Source of the DNA: Eonycteris spelaea
Taxonomy: Eukaryota; Chordata; Mammalia; Chiroptera; Pteropodidae
Direction: 5' to 3'
NCBI GenBank assembly: GCA_003508835.1
Contig: PUFA01000007.1
Span: 18,809,001 to 18,873,000, forward strand
Length of the DNA: 64,000 bases
The position numbers were made by a program, and so were the translations under genes. Under the pieces are notes generated by a model. The model saw nothing but the letters and a program-made list of their open reading frames with translations, searched no databases and was not told the origin of the DNA. Positions 10,878 to 23,440 of the stretch are shown here, piece by piece. How positions within the stretch are numbered: position 1 is the stretch's first letter; every line of letters starts with the position of its first letter.

Positions 10878-10922
<45 letters not shown>
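10878..10922. repeat. (TC)n microsatellite, about 22 units
   Basis: Pure TC dinucleotides directly upstream of an L2 fragment. Confidence 0.97.
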
Positions 10923-10924
<2 letters not shown>

Positions 10925-10929
10925 ACTGT

Positions 10930-11105
10930 AGAATGTACTCACTCTCTTTCTTCAGATCTCACTCAAAACTCACTTTCTCATTGAAGCCTTCCCTGTACAC
11001 ACCATCTATAATCCAAGCTCTTCTCAAATACTTCAATCCCCATACCCTTGTTTACTTTTCCTCCTTAGCATTTACAACTCTGTAGCATACTAAATTTATC
11101 TTTCA
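10930..11105 (+). mobile_element. L2 LINE, 5' part of an interrupted copy
   Basis: 'ctcactcaaaactcactttc', 'tcattgaagccttccctgta', 'cccttgtttacttttcctcc' and 'ttagcatttacaactctgta' are the sense L2 3' region. The sequence stops abruptly and resumes at 11575. Confidence 0.65.
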
Positions 11106-11574
11106 AGGACCTGAAAAGAAACAGATGGTACACAGAGTGTAGTAATTAAAAAGGATTCAATGCAGGGACTATTTACAAGGGTATAAGCAGAATTGAGGAA
11201 AATCAGCAAGACATTACAAAGTTTCCCAGGGTGAGCAACAATGAGGGAGCCGATGCCATCCCTGGGAATGGAGGGGCAAGAGGACAGAGCAGTTACCAGA
11301 ACCTGGGGAGAAAGTGGTCGAAGCTGCAGAGGAGGGCTGCTGGACAGGAAAGCTGGCTGGTGTGCAGGAACAAAGCCACTGTGAGCCCACAGCCCAGCAG
11401 GAACACATACGCTGGCCTCTCTCGCCTTCCACCTTCTGTCTCCCACCTAGGCCTCCTACTGAACCTGGCCAGGATGCAGAAGACAAAGGAGCTGGCTGAT
11501 GTGGTCCTTAAAGTTCAATCTCCCATACAGCGCTGTGAAATAGCTAACTGGAAAGTCTCCAACAACCTCAAACT
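11106..11574. mobile_element. unidentified dispersed repeat inserted into an L2
   Basis: About 470 bases of relatively GC-rich sequence split the flanking L2 halves. The blocks 'ttcaatgcagggactattta', 'caagggtataagcagaattg', 'ggtgtgcaggaacaaagcca' and 'gctggcctctctcgccttcc' resemble a dispersed mammalian repeat that I cannot name. Overlapping frames of 116-120 codons on both strands are chance products of its composition. Boundaries are good to about 15 bases. Confidence 0.5.
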
Positions 11575-11728
11575 TGACTTATTTGTCTATTGACTCACCC
11601 CATTAAAATGGAATTTCTAAGAGGATAGAAATTTTTGTCTCTTCTGGCCACTAAGGTATTCCCAGCTCTTGGAAGACTGCCTATGTACAGTAGTTGACTT
11701 CGTAAATATTTGATGAATAAATGAATGT
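11575..11728 (+). mobile_element. L2 LINE, 3' part of the interrupted copy
   Basis: 'gacttatttgtctattgact', 'ggaatttctaagaggataga', 'ggtattcccagctcttggaa' and 'aaatatttgatgaataaatg' complete the L2 3' end, in register with 10930-11105. Confidence 0.7.
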
Positions 11729-13467
11729 TGAGCTGGAGGTATGAAATGTTTGTATTTGGGTAGTGGGTTTATGTGTGATTTTAATTTCTTCATGTGACTT
11801 TCTATATTTTCCAAGCTTCTTCAATAAACATACTTGTTTACAATGAGGATATATATACATGTGTAAATATATATGTAAATATATACATGATTTGAGAGAG
11901 AAGAGAGAGAGAGAGGAGAGAAGGGAGGGGCAGGCTCTGGAGTCTGGCACGAAAGAAGGGCGAAGGAAGCCAATTCTTATTCTGGAATTCATCAGGTAAC
12001 ATAACTGGTGTTTTGTCCCCAACTCTGGACCATGTAGACTTAATCATGTCTAGGAAGCACTGACCAATGTTACCTTCCCGGACATTACAAATACCCCAGA
12101 CCAAGTGCCTCTGTATTATTTATGCTGTCAAGATAATATTTAGGTAATACATAATTAAATAACCGTCACCTCTGGAGACACAAGTAGAGCATTGTTCATG
12201 AAAGAATCCAGCCTTATTCTGAAAAAAGGAAGTAAGATGTCCTTAATGGTTTGACAACTACTTTTTAATAAAACCAGACAGGCAGCTTGGCAGTTCCTTC
12301 TCCTGGCAGAGGCCCCCAGCCTTTAGTGTTGCATATCCACTGAATATCATTACTTATACTTTTATCTAGTTACCTGTAAATTTCACCTTACTGGTATTCC
12401 AAGCCCAATATAATCATTGTTCCCTAAACACAGTGCTTTCTAGCAACAAGTCTCCCAAGACAGAAGTTATCTGTCAGCAGCAGAAATGATTGGATGACAT
12501 AAAATTTTATTAGTTGGTTCAAAACATATAAAGTCCTGTTAAAAGTGCCTCACTGTACCCAAGTTTTACCTGTCCTAGACACTAGATGCTGCACCATAAG
12601 GCTTTCACAATAACACCGAAAGCCTATATAGCAGGGTTGTCATCTTATACATTTACACTGGCCTTGTAATAGGGGCTACCAGCATTTTGAATGGAATAAA
12701 TAGATATTGATTTGCACACTCAGGTGTAAGTATCATACTTTTTACCACCTCCCAGAAATAAATGAGCTTCTATTTCTGTTCATTGTTGCCCCTTTCCTCA
12801 CTGCAGATGCTGTTCCTTGTTTTTTGGTATGGTGATTACACATTTAACACCTAAACACCTTTAGCACACAGCAAAAGAATGCCAGATTGCATGAAAGTGT
12901 TTTGTCAATCAATGGGAACAAAAATCCTAGATGCATTTTATAAATATCATTAAATCAATGAAGGTTTTAAGCTAATTTGTTTCATCTATGTTATGTATTT
13001 CTTTCTTTATATATTTTTATATTTAGAAACTACACATTTTTTTCTCAGTGACCATGAAATTTCATGAAGAGCATCTTGTGCTCCAAGAACCATTCCCAAT
13101 CAGGTCAATGGCATAGAAAAGTAAAATGAGGCATTTTGTTACAAGGAGGGGACAAGATATAATAGCTATTGCTATCTGATGATTCCTGGCACAGCATTAA
13201 TCCACTGAGTTTCTGGATAAAGATCTTCATTAACAAATGTCCCAAGATTCCAAGGAGCCCTGGCCAGGATGTTGCTGGCTCATCAGGACTGGGCAGCAGG
13301 TATGGTCATGGCAGCACCTTTGACTGGCGTGATGAACTTACTAATAAATGGTAACCAAGTTCATACAGTGTGACGATGAATGACTCAACACACATGCAAT
13401 CCATCAGGGTTGTATATTCATGTTGGGTTAGCAATGGGTTAGCCTTAAATGGAGAAAGGTCAGAGGT
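11729..13467. other. mostly single-copy sequence
   Basis: Contains an AT-alternating stretch (about 11848-11888) followed by a GA-rich patch to about 11935. The rest shows no repeat family, splice-flanked frame or RNA structure that I can support. Confidence 0.45.
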
Positions 13468-13484
13468 AAGAAGGATGCATAGCA
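13468..13484 (+). repeat. left target-site duplication of the L1
   Basis: AAGAAGGATGCATAGCA, repeated with two mismatches right after the A tail of the L1 at 15920-15936. Confidence 0.85.
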
Positions 13485-15584
13485 ACAGAATACAGCAACA
13501 TATTACAAAGATGATATACCATGATCAAGTGGGCTTCATCCCAGGGGCACAGGGATGGTTCAACATACACGAATTAATTAATGTGATACACCACATAAAC
13601 AAATTAAAAATTAAGAATCATATGATGATAGCAATAGAAGAAGAAAAAGCCTTCGACACGATACAGCATCCATTTATGATCAAAACACTTAACAAAATCG
13701 GTATAGAAGGAAAGTACCTTAACACAATTAAAGCCATCTATGACAAAAACTAAAAAACCTTCCCCTCTAAGATCAGTAACAATGCAAAGCTGTCCACTAT
13801 CACCACTGTTATTCAATATGACATTGGTGGTGGTCCTCTAGCAAGTGCAATCAGGCAAGAGAATGATACAAAAGGCATCCAAATAGGAAATAAAGAAGTC
13901 AAACTGTCCCTATTTGCAGATGACATGATTCTCTATATAAAAAACCCTAAACGACCCCACAAGAACACTATTAGAAAAAATAAGCAAATATATTAAAGTC
14001 TCTAGATACAAAATCAACGTTCGAAAATCCATAGCGTTCCTATACTCTAACAGCGAAGTGTCAGAAAAAGAAGTTGAAAAAATAATTCCTTTTGCAATTG
14101 CAACAAAAGAATAAAATACATAGGAATAAATTTAATAAAACAGGTGAAGGACCTATATAATGAAAACTACAAGACCCTATTAAGAGAAATCAAAAAAGAT
14201 ACAAAGATATAGAAAGATACCCCATGTTCTTGGATTGGAAGAATCAACATAGTTAAAATGACACATATTACCTAAAGCATTATACAGATTTAATGCAATC
14301 CCTATCAAAATCCCATTGGCATTTTTAAAGAAATAGAACAAAACATCATCAGATTTGTATGGAAGACACAAAAGACCCTGAATTGCCAAAAGCCATCCTG
14401 AGAAAAAAGAACGAGGCTGTAGGCACCACTATGACTGACTTCAAATTATACTACAAGGTGATGATAATCAAAAACAGCATGGTATTGGCAGCAAAACAGA
14501 CACATAGACCAGTGGAACAGAATCAAGAGTCAGAAGTAAGCCTATACTTATATGGACAAATAATTTTTGACAAAAAAGCCAAAAACATACAGTGGAGAAA
14601 GGAAAGCCTCTTCAATAAATGGTGCTCGGAAAATTGGAAAGCCACCTGCAAAGGAATAAAACTAGACTGTTGTCTATCACCACACACCAAAATTAACTCA
14701 AAAAGGTTTAAGGACCTGAATATAAGACTAGAATCAAAAAATGCATAGAAGAAAACATAGGAACTAAACTCAAAGACCTTGAACTTAAAAGGATTTTATG
14801 AATTTGACCTCAAAGGCAAGGGAAAAAAAGCAAAATAAATGAATGGGACTACAAACTAAAAAGCTTCTGCTCAGCAAAGAAACTGCCAAAGGTAAAGAGA
14901 CAACCATCTGAATGGGAAAATATATTTGCAAGCAATGCCTCTGATAAGGGCCTAATATCCAAAATATACAAAGAACTCATACGACTCAATAACAACAAAA
15001 AAACAAATGATCCAATCAAAAAATGGGCAGAGGACCTGAAAGACACTTCTCCCTAGAGACATACAAATGGCCAACAAAATATATGAAAAGATGCTCAACT
15101 CACTAGCTATTAGGGAAATGCAAATCAAAACCACAATGAGATACCATCTCAACTGTTAGAATGGCTATAATCAACAGGACAAGCAATAACAAATGCTGGA
15201 GAGGATGTGGAGAAAAAGGAACCTTCATACACTGCTGGGGACTGCAAATTCTACGCCACTATGGAAAACAGTATGAGTTCCTCAAAAAACTAAGAATTGA
15301 TCTACCATGTGATCAGCAATCCCTCTACTGGGTATTTACCCAAAGACTTGAAAACCATATCCAAAAAGATATTTGCACACCAATGTTCACAGCAGCATTA
15401 TTCACAGTGGCCAGATACGGAAGCAACTGAAGTGCCTATGATAGATGATTGGCTAAAGAAGCTGTGGTGCATATATACAATGGAATATTACTCAGCCATA
15501 AGAAGAGATGAAATACTGCCATTTGCAACAACATGGATGGACCTTGAGATAATCATGCTAAGTGAAATAAGTCAGACAGAATAA
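13485..15584 (+). pseudogene. L1 ORF2 remnant (RT, C-terminal and Cys-rich parts)
   Basis: ORF2 encodes the L1 endonuclease/reverse transcriptase; here only the part from mid-RT onward exists. Early motifs include [16 protein letters not shown]. The RT catalytic box F-A-D-D is intact at 13913-13924. The C-terminal Cys-rich segment reads [15 protein letters not shown] near 15194-15240, and the terminal block TMEYYSAIRRDEI lies near 15480-15515. The coding sequence jumps between frames: RT in one frame with a stop after codon YDKN at 13753, the 14359-14748 segment in a second, 15161-15430 back in the first, and 15297-15584 in the third. It cannot make a working protein. Confidence 0.93.
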
Positions 15585-15919
15585 GTTGAAAATCACATGA
15601 TATCATTTATATGTGAGATATAAACCTAAAAGCAACAAATGAACAGGACAAACAAGACTCAGGGGCATGGACAATGAACTAGTGGTTACCAGAGTGTAGG
15701 GGGTGGGGGAGGAGGGAGAGGTAGACGGGGTAAAAGGGGTCAAATATTGGCAGGTTGGGGGAGGATAAAGTGGGTAAAGGAATTGAATATACAGTAGCTG
15801 AAGGAAACTGGATTCTGGATGGTAATCACACAATAGAATACATAGAAATCAAATTATAACATACACTTGAAAATTATATAATTGTATTAACCAATGTTAT
15901 CCCAATAAACTTAAAAAAA
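13485..15919 (+). mobile_element. 5'-truncated L1 retrotransposon, sense
   Basis: The copy begins inside ORF2 in the finger/palm part of the reverse transcriptase and runs to an A tail. The left and right flanks share a 17-base duplication, which fixes both ends. The 3' UTR contains a G-rich tract (about 15700-15780) and ends 'ccaatgttatcccaataaac' plus A9, the tail type I associate with bat L1s. The element is roughly 2.4 kb of an expected 6 kb. Two mismatches in the 17-base duplication and many frame breaks show it is not recent. Confidence 0.95.
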
Positions 15920-15936
15920 AAGAAGGACACATAGCA
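15920..15936 (+). repeat. right target-site duplication of the L1
   Basis: AAGAAGGACACATAGCA; matches 13468-13484 at 15 of 17 positions. The first A may belong to the tail. Confidence 0.85.
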
Positions 15937-16259
15937 GCCAAGATGAGAGCAAAAAGCCTCTGCTAAGAGTTGAAATGGAAAATGAAAGCGATTCTTTGGT
16001 AAATTCTTTGCTTGTGATTCAGCATCATTAAAAAACTAATTTGTATGTTCATTTATCTCCCTTTTATGCAACTAGCAAAAGTCACTAAAAGACAAAACAA
16101 ATAAAGAATAAAAACACTGAGTAGAACATATCTACCTCTATATCGATATTTATATCTATTATCTATATAAATATATTAAAAATATTCCCAAGGTAGAAAA
16201 GGAAGCCCATATCAAATGAAGGATTTGGTCATGATTTTGCTAATTCATGTCATTTGACT
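15937..16259. other. single-copy, AT-rich
   Basis: Includes an AT-rich tract of TATATCTAT type near 16130-16185. Nothing else recognised. Confidence 0.5.
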
Positions 16260-16400
16260 AACGTTCTTGAGTATCTACCATGAGCTAGCGATTCTGCTAG
16301 GCCCTGGAGATTTAACACAAAAATGAAGTCCTGTGCCTTTGATTAGCGCAGACTCTCATGGAGTACACCAATAAGAAATCAGAATGTATAAGACAGAGTG
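16260..16400 (-). mobile_element. L2 LINE 3' end, antisense
   Basis: 'ttgagtatctaccatgagct', 'ttctgctaggccctggagat' and 'ctctcatggagtacaccaat' match antisense L2. Confidence 0.6.
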
Positions 16401-16514
16401 AGGTATAATGAGGGGACTAAAATAATTCTCATAGCTGGAATAAAGGGAGCTTTGGAGCTGGTGGGTGGCTTGGAGAAGTCACTTTCACTTTGCTCCACAC
16501 AACTTTCTATAGAA

Positions 16515-16680
16515 AACAGGGCCAGAGTTAGGCCAGAATCCAAAACCCTAATGTATCACCTCATAGTTCATAACTTTGAGCAAATTATCTGTCTGCATGA
16601 GCCTTACTCTGTTTCCTTATGTGAAGGAAGTAGATAATGGTAGCACCCTTCTCATAGGGTACTGGCACACAGATTTTTTA
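16515..16680 (+). mobile_element. MIR SINE, sense, diverged
   Basis: 'gccagaatccaaaaccctaa', 'aactttgagcaaattatctg', 'gagccttactctgtttcctt' and 'gaagtagataatggtagcac' follow MIR order. Confidence 0.5.
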
Positions 16681-18299
16681 AAAACTTTAAAAAATTGATA
16701 GTGAATACTATTCAACATCATTACTATTATTGGAACCCACTGATCTATGGTTCTTAGTTCATCTCTTAAAGGAAAATAGCTTCCTTTTAGCGTGCTATCT
16801 CTATCATTTCTGAAAACTGGCCATATCGTAGGGAAAGTAAAGTTCACTACAGACTATCACAAGCACAGTAGGATGGCAAATAGTGTCACATCATCTTGAG
16901 TCCAAGGAATGGTCAAGGCATTATATATTGTCTACTGCCCCCTTGAGCACAACCTCTGCTTCTGAAGTAGCTCTTGGGATCTATAAATGCTGAGGATCTA
17001 CTAACCACCGTCTTTCACCTGACTGTCACTATTTTCACTGCAGTGCCACAACTCAGGACCACTCCCCCCAACTCCATCCCCAATGGTTCCATCATGACAC
17101 GGTGGTTTTACGTGCCCCAAACTCCACAGGAAAGAACAAAGACATAGTGACCCTGCTTTGTTTTCTAGACACAGATACTACTCCCCACACCCACCCACCC
17201 AACTTCTGCAGTGAGAATTGATGACTGAAAGCCATTAAGGCTTCTATCGACTCAGAGTACAAGGGGACTTGATTTATCCTGGAACACGACAGAATAAAAT
17301 AACAATACAGGTGTGCCTTTTGCCATAAATAATGCAGGCTCACTCTCTGCCAACTTCATAATGTCAGTGATGCTGGAAACACACTGACTCAAGTGTACAG
17401 GGTAAGACTCTATCCTGGCAATCAATTGTTTACAGGGCCGACATTTTTATAACCTCTGTTTTAAGATTTTGAAGTTTAAAACTGCTGTTTTTCATTGACC
17501 ATAGTGACATTTTCGCCAAGCTCTGCTTAGCGAAACTGGTACCTCAGCTCGTTTAATCCAGAAAAGCACAGCTAGGTCTTCAAAGTTTCTGAGGATAGTG
17601 CAAAGAACAATGTATAACACTCATAGTTTCCACCTTCTTTTAAGAAGCAGCAGGTCACTGGCCTTGTTGTGGGAAGAATGACTGTTGGAACTTGAGCCAA
17701 ATATTTAGTTTGCAATTCCTTTTTGTGAGTACTGCCAAGTCAGCATATTGTTTATTTAAAAAGAAAACAAAACAAACTCTTGAGTCATTCTGTGTCTGTG
17801 AACATACTATAGTATCTGGTTGGTTAAAGATGAAAAAATAATCAACTATTGCTTTGTTTATTTTTGTGCTCCTAGGCTGGGGGTCAAATTCGACAGTGAA
17901 AATGCACTAGACTTTCTGTAAGGCATTTTGCAAATACTATTTTATTATCTCACTGTGAATGAAAAGTGAGAAAAAATGAGAGCCCAATTAATGAAGCTAG
18001 CCATTTCTAGAAGAAAAGAATAACTAAAGTTAGGCCTTCAAATAATAGAAGGGTTTTCATACGGAATAAAAGATCTAATATGATTCAGGGGGCTTGGAAA
18101 AAATCTAAGAAGGTATCAAATGTTTTCCCAGTGATGAGTTCAAGATAATTTCAGAGCAATTTTCTGAAGTCCTAAAATAAGTGATATAATATAGAAAGAA
18201 TGTGGGAAGCTATATTTAACTATTATTAGGAAAAAAAATACATTTAGTTGCCTTTTCTAACTTGGCTAGGCTACCCTCTCCTCCACAATACCATCAAAT
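16681..18299. other. single-copy sequence
   Basis: Short C-rich runs near 17063 and 17180. The 17440-18000 part is repeat-free and could be conserved, but nothing in it is diagnostic. No gene recognised. Confidence 0.45.
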
Positions 18300-18660
18300 A
18301 GTAATGGCAGGTGTTGATGTGAAGATATTTGGTGTATGTGAATAAAGTTCATAATCAGTTTATTTCAAGTAAGGGAGATTATCCTAGATAATTAAGGTGG
18401 GCCTCATTTATGTTGAAAGGCCTTAAGCAGAAGGCCAAAGCTTTCCTGATGAAGAAACCCGACTGTGAATTGCAGCTTTGGCTTCTGCAGAAAGTTCCAG
18501 CTCACCTGTTACAGCTGCTTGTCCTATGATCTGGAACTTTCCTAGTGGGTTCTTGCAAACATATATGCCAATTTTTGGCAATGAATCTCTTAATTTATAT
18601 CTCCTCTTTTTCTGAGTTGAACCACAACTGGTTCACTCAGATATGGGCAGTTTTCCTGTG
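18300..18660 (+). mobile_element. MLT2-like ERVL LTR fragment, sense
   Basis: 'gataattaaggtgggcctca', 'tttatgttgaaaggccttaa' and 'ccaaagctttcctgatgaag' resemble the middle of MLT2-type ERVL LTRs, and the 3' part has the expected 'gcaatgaatctcttaattta'. Ends are unclear and no retroviral internal region is present. Confidence 0.45.
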
Positions 18661-21600
18661 CTTCAATTAGATATAAGGTCATTTGGCAAAGGAAATATCA
18701 TACATGAGAAAATGTAAATTTACTGAAAATAAGAAAATAATTTTAAAATGAGTATGAGAAAGTGGCTGTGTTGTAATTGAATATTACTTCCTCTGTACAT
18801 TATGTTCTTAACATTTTACATTTTCTTATATTTGTTACTTTAGTATAAATACCTAAATATGTAAAACACAATTAAAGCATTAATGTTTATTAATTGTTAT
18901 TTAGTGAGGCTTGATCTATGTCACTATTTTCTATCAATTAAAAAAATGGAACAAAGGAGACATACATTTTGATAAGAAGGTTAAGGAAAAGTTTTTAAAT
19001 TTCAAACTGCTCAAGAAAGAGAAACCTTGTCAAAGTATTTTGGTGAGAAAAGTACTGGAAACATGTTGCTTTCCTTGCTGATGGAGGTGATGTTTTAGCT
19101 TTATCAAAGGCATAGTTTTGACAGGAGGCCTCTTACTAGCCCAGTTTCTCTACTTCTTTCAGATCAATAATGCTAGTAGAAGCCAGAAAAATGTGGAAAT
19201 ATCTGAAGGCGCATTATTTTTGTCACTTGCACAAATTATAAGTATAGCCGTCACTTCAAAACACTCTGGAGTCAAATACAGCCCTGGGGTTGAAGCCAAA
19301 AGGCTAACGCTGGCTGTAACGAAGGAAAGTAAACTAGAGTCATAGCCGATTTTGATGAAAATGATCAGCAGTGTGAGTAGCACAGGTAAGTAAGGCTCTT
19401 AAATGAATATTCAGAATCTGAAAGACTCTATTTAAATGAGAATCTATGGTTTTATGAACACAGGACATTTTAAAATGGACTCACATGCAGGAAAGGATAA
19501 TGAAGAGAAATACTAGAGGTAAAGCTATAAAGACAGCTGTGGCTCTTGCACAATTACCCTAAAATCCATCACAACTGCATCACCAACATGTTCTGTATTT
19601 TATAGGAGGCTGCTCTCTCACACTATAAATCCAGCAACAGCATTTTAGCTATTTACCAAGTGATTAAACTGCAGTAATTTATTCCACTTTTATACCCATA
19701 TTTTCCCTCTTAGTATCCTAAAAGATTTTACTGCCTCTCATAAAGCATTTTTCACTCTAAATAATCAATATTGACTTAATATCTTATTATTTTTTTAGAT
19801 TTATTTTCTTATTTTGCATGAAATTCTAACCTCTACACGGCTTATAAAAAGATAAAGTAGCTCACATTCAAAAACCCCTTCTCAGGTCCTCCTTCCATGC
19901 CTTTTCCTGTGCCAATTCTGAGGAAACTACATGATGACACTCCTAGTTGTGACTTTACTTTTTGTTCCTTACAGACATGTTTAAAGAGGGATGAAACAGA
20001 TGTACTACATTAAAACTGCACAAAAAGTGTAAAGTCCCAGGCCTCTGGGTAAAACATTTAAGGGAATATTGATATCATTTGCCAGCATACCTGATAAGAC
20101 AGTGTTTCTCATCACGGATCCCTTATACCTCTGGACAGTGATGGATAAGAGGCTGGGAAGTAGCCTGCACAAAAAAGCAGAAGAAACCACTGAATGAAGT
20201 TAACACAACATCCTGGACAATAATTTTTACTCAAATATTTAGGGGAAATATTTTATATCAAACCAGTAAGAATCATATCATTTTACATATTAATGTATTC
20301 CATGGTAATATATTATTAATGTCAAATATTAAAATTACATACTGTATTACATAGTTGGCATTATATATCACAGGATAGAATGTTAAATCATGGTGGGGAT
20401 TTAAAGGTAAATTGCAACAATTATCAAAAACTCAGAATTTGGGATATATCCTCAGATATTACTTGCAGCTCTTTTTATGTTACTCTCCCAATTTCTTTTG
20501 TTTTCCTTCTCCATCCTATTTAAAATATATGTTCACTCTCCTCTTATTTAAGTGTGCTCTGTTGAGAAAATTTGATAAGCATTGTTGCCAGGGTGCTGAC
20601 ACTGAAAGAAGACGTTTCAGCACTGTGATCAGGACAGAGCACGGTTCCCTAGGATGAGTCTGATAGGTACTTAGCAGGTGAGAGCTAAGAGCTATAGTTC
20701 TGCGTGGGAAGGTCTGAACAAATGTCCAGGTTGGTTAAGGAGCCATGAGGATGGGACTAAGTAAGTAGTCATGTTTCAAAGATCTTTAATTTAGGAACCT
20801 CTAACAGAGACCAAGGTATACCAGTGTTTCTGTCGACATCTAACACAGAAAGCCTAGGCATAAGTAGACAAAGCCTTCAGAAGTTGAAAGCCTTCTCTGG
20901 TCTCTACCCAGGGTACCATACTGTCAGTGTCTTCGGACAGAGCCACATCATTAAAACAACAAGATTAACACAGGGATGGGAAGAGCTGAAATCAAATGCC
21001 GCAATTCCCCCTTTATGACATCTATAAAACACTGAGGATTGGACAAGGACTCTGATCAGAAATAATGTGACATATTCCCAGTCCAACCTTCAGCTCTTGT
21101 TCACTGAAAAATATTCATGGGAGAGACAGATTTTTCTCCCATGAGAATACTATTCAATCCGCAATGCTGCCCGGAAACACCACGTAGGAGAAAGGGACGT
21201 TGGCCAGTGTAAAGGAAAGGCTCTTGGAATCTAAGGGATTCTCTTTCTCATCGACTCTGACTGAAATGCTTGCTTTTCTTCTTTCTTTGCATCTGTTCCC
21301 CCACTTACTACAATGGGGGCCATAGCACAACAGAACCCCATTGAGATAAAATGCTTGATGCTTTCCAAAAGGCAACTTGAAAATTACATTTATAGATTTA
21401 GTTCAGGACATATACATCTCTCCTTCAGAATCAATGAAATTGTGTATGAAACAAGTGAGGACATTTAGTACGGTCACTAGTTAGTGTCAGGTCAATAGAC
21501 TATTACACAAGTTAAAATTCCGTTAGTTAAATTAATGCCTTTACTATGTATAAAAAAATTGGTTTTTAAAGCATATTGACTGAGATCCAATCCTCATGTT

Positions 21601-22073
21601 GTAAAACAAGATGAAAAGTTTAAGAACACCTTTGGATAATAATATATTAAATTTTCTTTCTTTACTGAATTTTGCTCGATTGAAAGTAAGACATCTTAAT
21701 CCAAAAAGGAATATGATTAAAACTGATTTAAAAACCGAACTTTGTTCTTTACCTCTGACCTCTAACCTCAACCTAAAACTGTTGTTCGTAAGCCAGACCG
21801 TAACTCCATATAAATGGTAACAGCTCATAACATGTGTGATTTCTCTTCTTTAGTAGAAAATAAGAGTGTGCCTTAAATTGAGATTATTCTTTGCATTTTA
21901 CACAGATAATTTAGCAGAGTAAATTATAAACCCTGATTTTGTTTTTAGTTTTCTTAGCCCCACTCTAATGTCCAAGTAAATCAGAATTTAACTTGATAAT
22001 CCTCTCCTTAGCAAACAAAATGTAACTCTTTGAGCTGAACTGCCCACCAGCAAGATACCAGCAAGACACCTCT
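18661..22073. other. long single-copy stretch
   Basis: No clear interspersed repeat, exon or RNA. A MIR-core-like patch is possible near 19255-19310. AT-rich between 20220 and 20360. Short frames of 60-94 codons on either strand show no recognisable protein motif and no supporting splice or promoter context. Confidence 0.4.
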
Positions 22074-22113
22074 CCTGCCCCTGCCCCCAGCCTCCCCCTC
22101 ACCCCCCCCCCCA
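22074..22113. repeat. C-rich low-complexity tract
   Basis: Mostly C with a run of 10 C at the end; the opposite strand is G-rich. A short CA-rich patch follows at 22138-22164. Confidence 0.9.
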
Positions 22114-22164
22114 ATTTTCTGAGTTTGGATGAGTCACACACACACTTGCGCATGCACACACACC

Positions 22165-23215
22165 TGTGTTCACGTATCTCCTCTATTTACACCATCACCC
22201 TTAAGTAACTTGTGTTCATAGACAAGGCTGTTTTCTTACCCACACTAGTACTCTTCTGAGTTAGATGCAACAAAAGAAATTTAGGACTTGTGCCCTTATT
22301 TAAGCCAGATTTACTGAACAGATGACAGGAGTAATCAGAGGGAATGAAAAGTAGATAGATTTCTCAGTATTGTAGAAGAAAGGATTTGGATTTGGGTCTG
22401 GATTTTTATTATTGTATCCTTGAAATACACATGTAATAATGCTGGCACAGAAGGACCTGGCTGCCTTTTACAATAAACAGCAAGACTGTTCACCCATTTC
22501 ACAAGCTTTCCTTAAAGGCGAAAAAAGATGCATTAGAAAACACAATTATCTTCCAGCCATATTGTACCATTCTTCTAAGATGCTTAAAAACATTCTGGAA
22601 ATTATGGTCCAAGTCCTCTGCTCAGCACCTAACCATCCTCCTCTGGTTCTCTCAGTGAGAAATACAAGTACATCACAGTGGATAAAAACAAACACAATCA
22701 TTCATTCTCTCATGAAATACAACCATTTTGGACAGAGACATACAATTCAGAAAACCGAAGGTATATAAAACCTAAGCGGTCCTTCGCAAGAGGTTCAGGC
22801 TCGCAGCCCCACAGGACTGAGTCCAATTTAGAGATGTTTGCTTGGCCTGCACATGCTTGAAAGATGAGAACAATTCACACAAGGTCTCAGTTTCCATGTT
22901 CTCTTGAAAAATTTGAGGATTTGGCAAAACTGAGCCCACAACCCACCGTGTCTAAGAAGTAGCAGCTTTCTCCCTCTACTCAGCACAGGACACACAGCTC
23001 ACCAGTGACCTATTTTCCGACGAATGCTTCATTTTCCTTATTTACGTGAGCTGCTCACCCCTGGAGGAGTTAAGTTGAAACCCTAGTTTTAATCTGTGCA
23101 GGCATACTATCATCCTTAAATAGGTTGCTTTTCTCCAGGTGCTTCATAATCACACTTTAAAATTTAGTTATTGAAATAACCCCAGGATGACAATGCATAC
23201 TGCAACCCAGACTTA
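22165..23215. other. single-copy sequence, nothing recognised
   Basis: A forward frame of 109 codons (22439-22768) has no recognisable motif. No repeat family identified. Confidence 0.4.
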
Positions 23216-23440
23216 ATTATTTCAGCATATATTTGTTATATATGCAAGGCAAAAGGCTGTGAACTGGAGAACGTATAGAAAGGAAAGCGACACATGTCCT
23301 CTCCTTGGAAAGCTGCAGGTCTAATAAGGAAGACAGATCATGAATAGAATTTCAAGGTAGAAATGTACTGACACCATAAGAGGGGCATCCGGAAGAGCTG
23401 GAGGATTTCAGAGGAAGGAAAACCCATGTCCACTGGAAGC
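23216..23440 (-). mobile_element. probable L2 LINE, antisense
   Basis: 'gcatatatttgttatatatg', 'ggaaagctgcaggtctaata' and 'aggaagacagatcatgaata' match the antisense L2 layout. Diverged. Confidence 0.45.

Noticed and set aside
11096..11593. Overlapping frames of 90-120 codons on both strands
   Set aside because: They lie inside the repeat inserted in an L2, and frames open on both strands reflect GC composition rather than a gene.
19255..19310. MIR-core-like block
   Set aside because: Only about 50 bases of weak similarity, without flanking MIR sequence.
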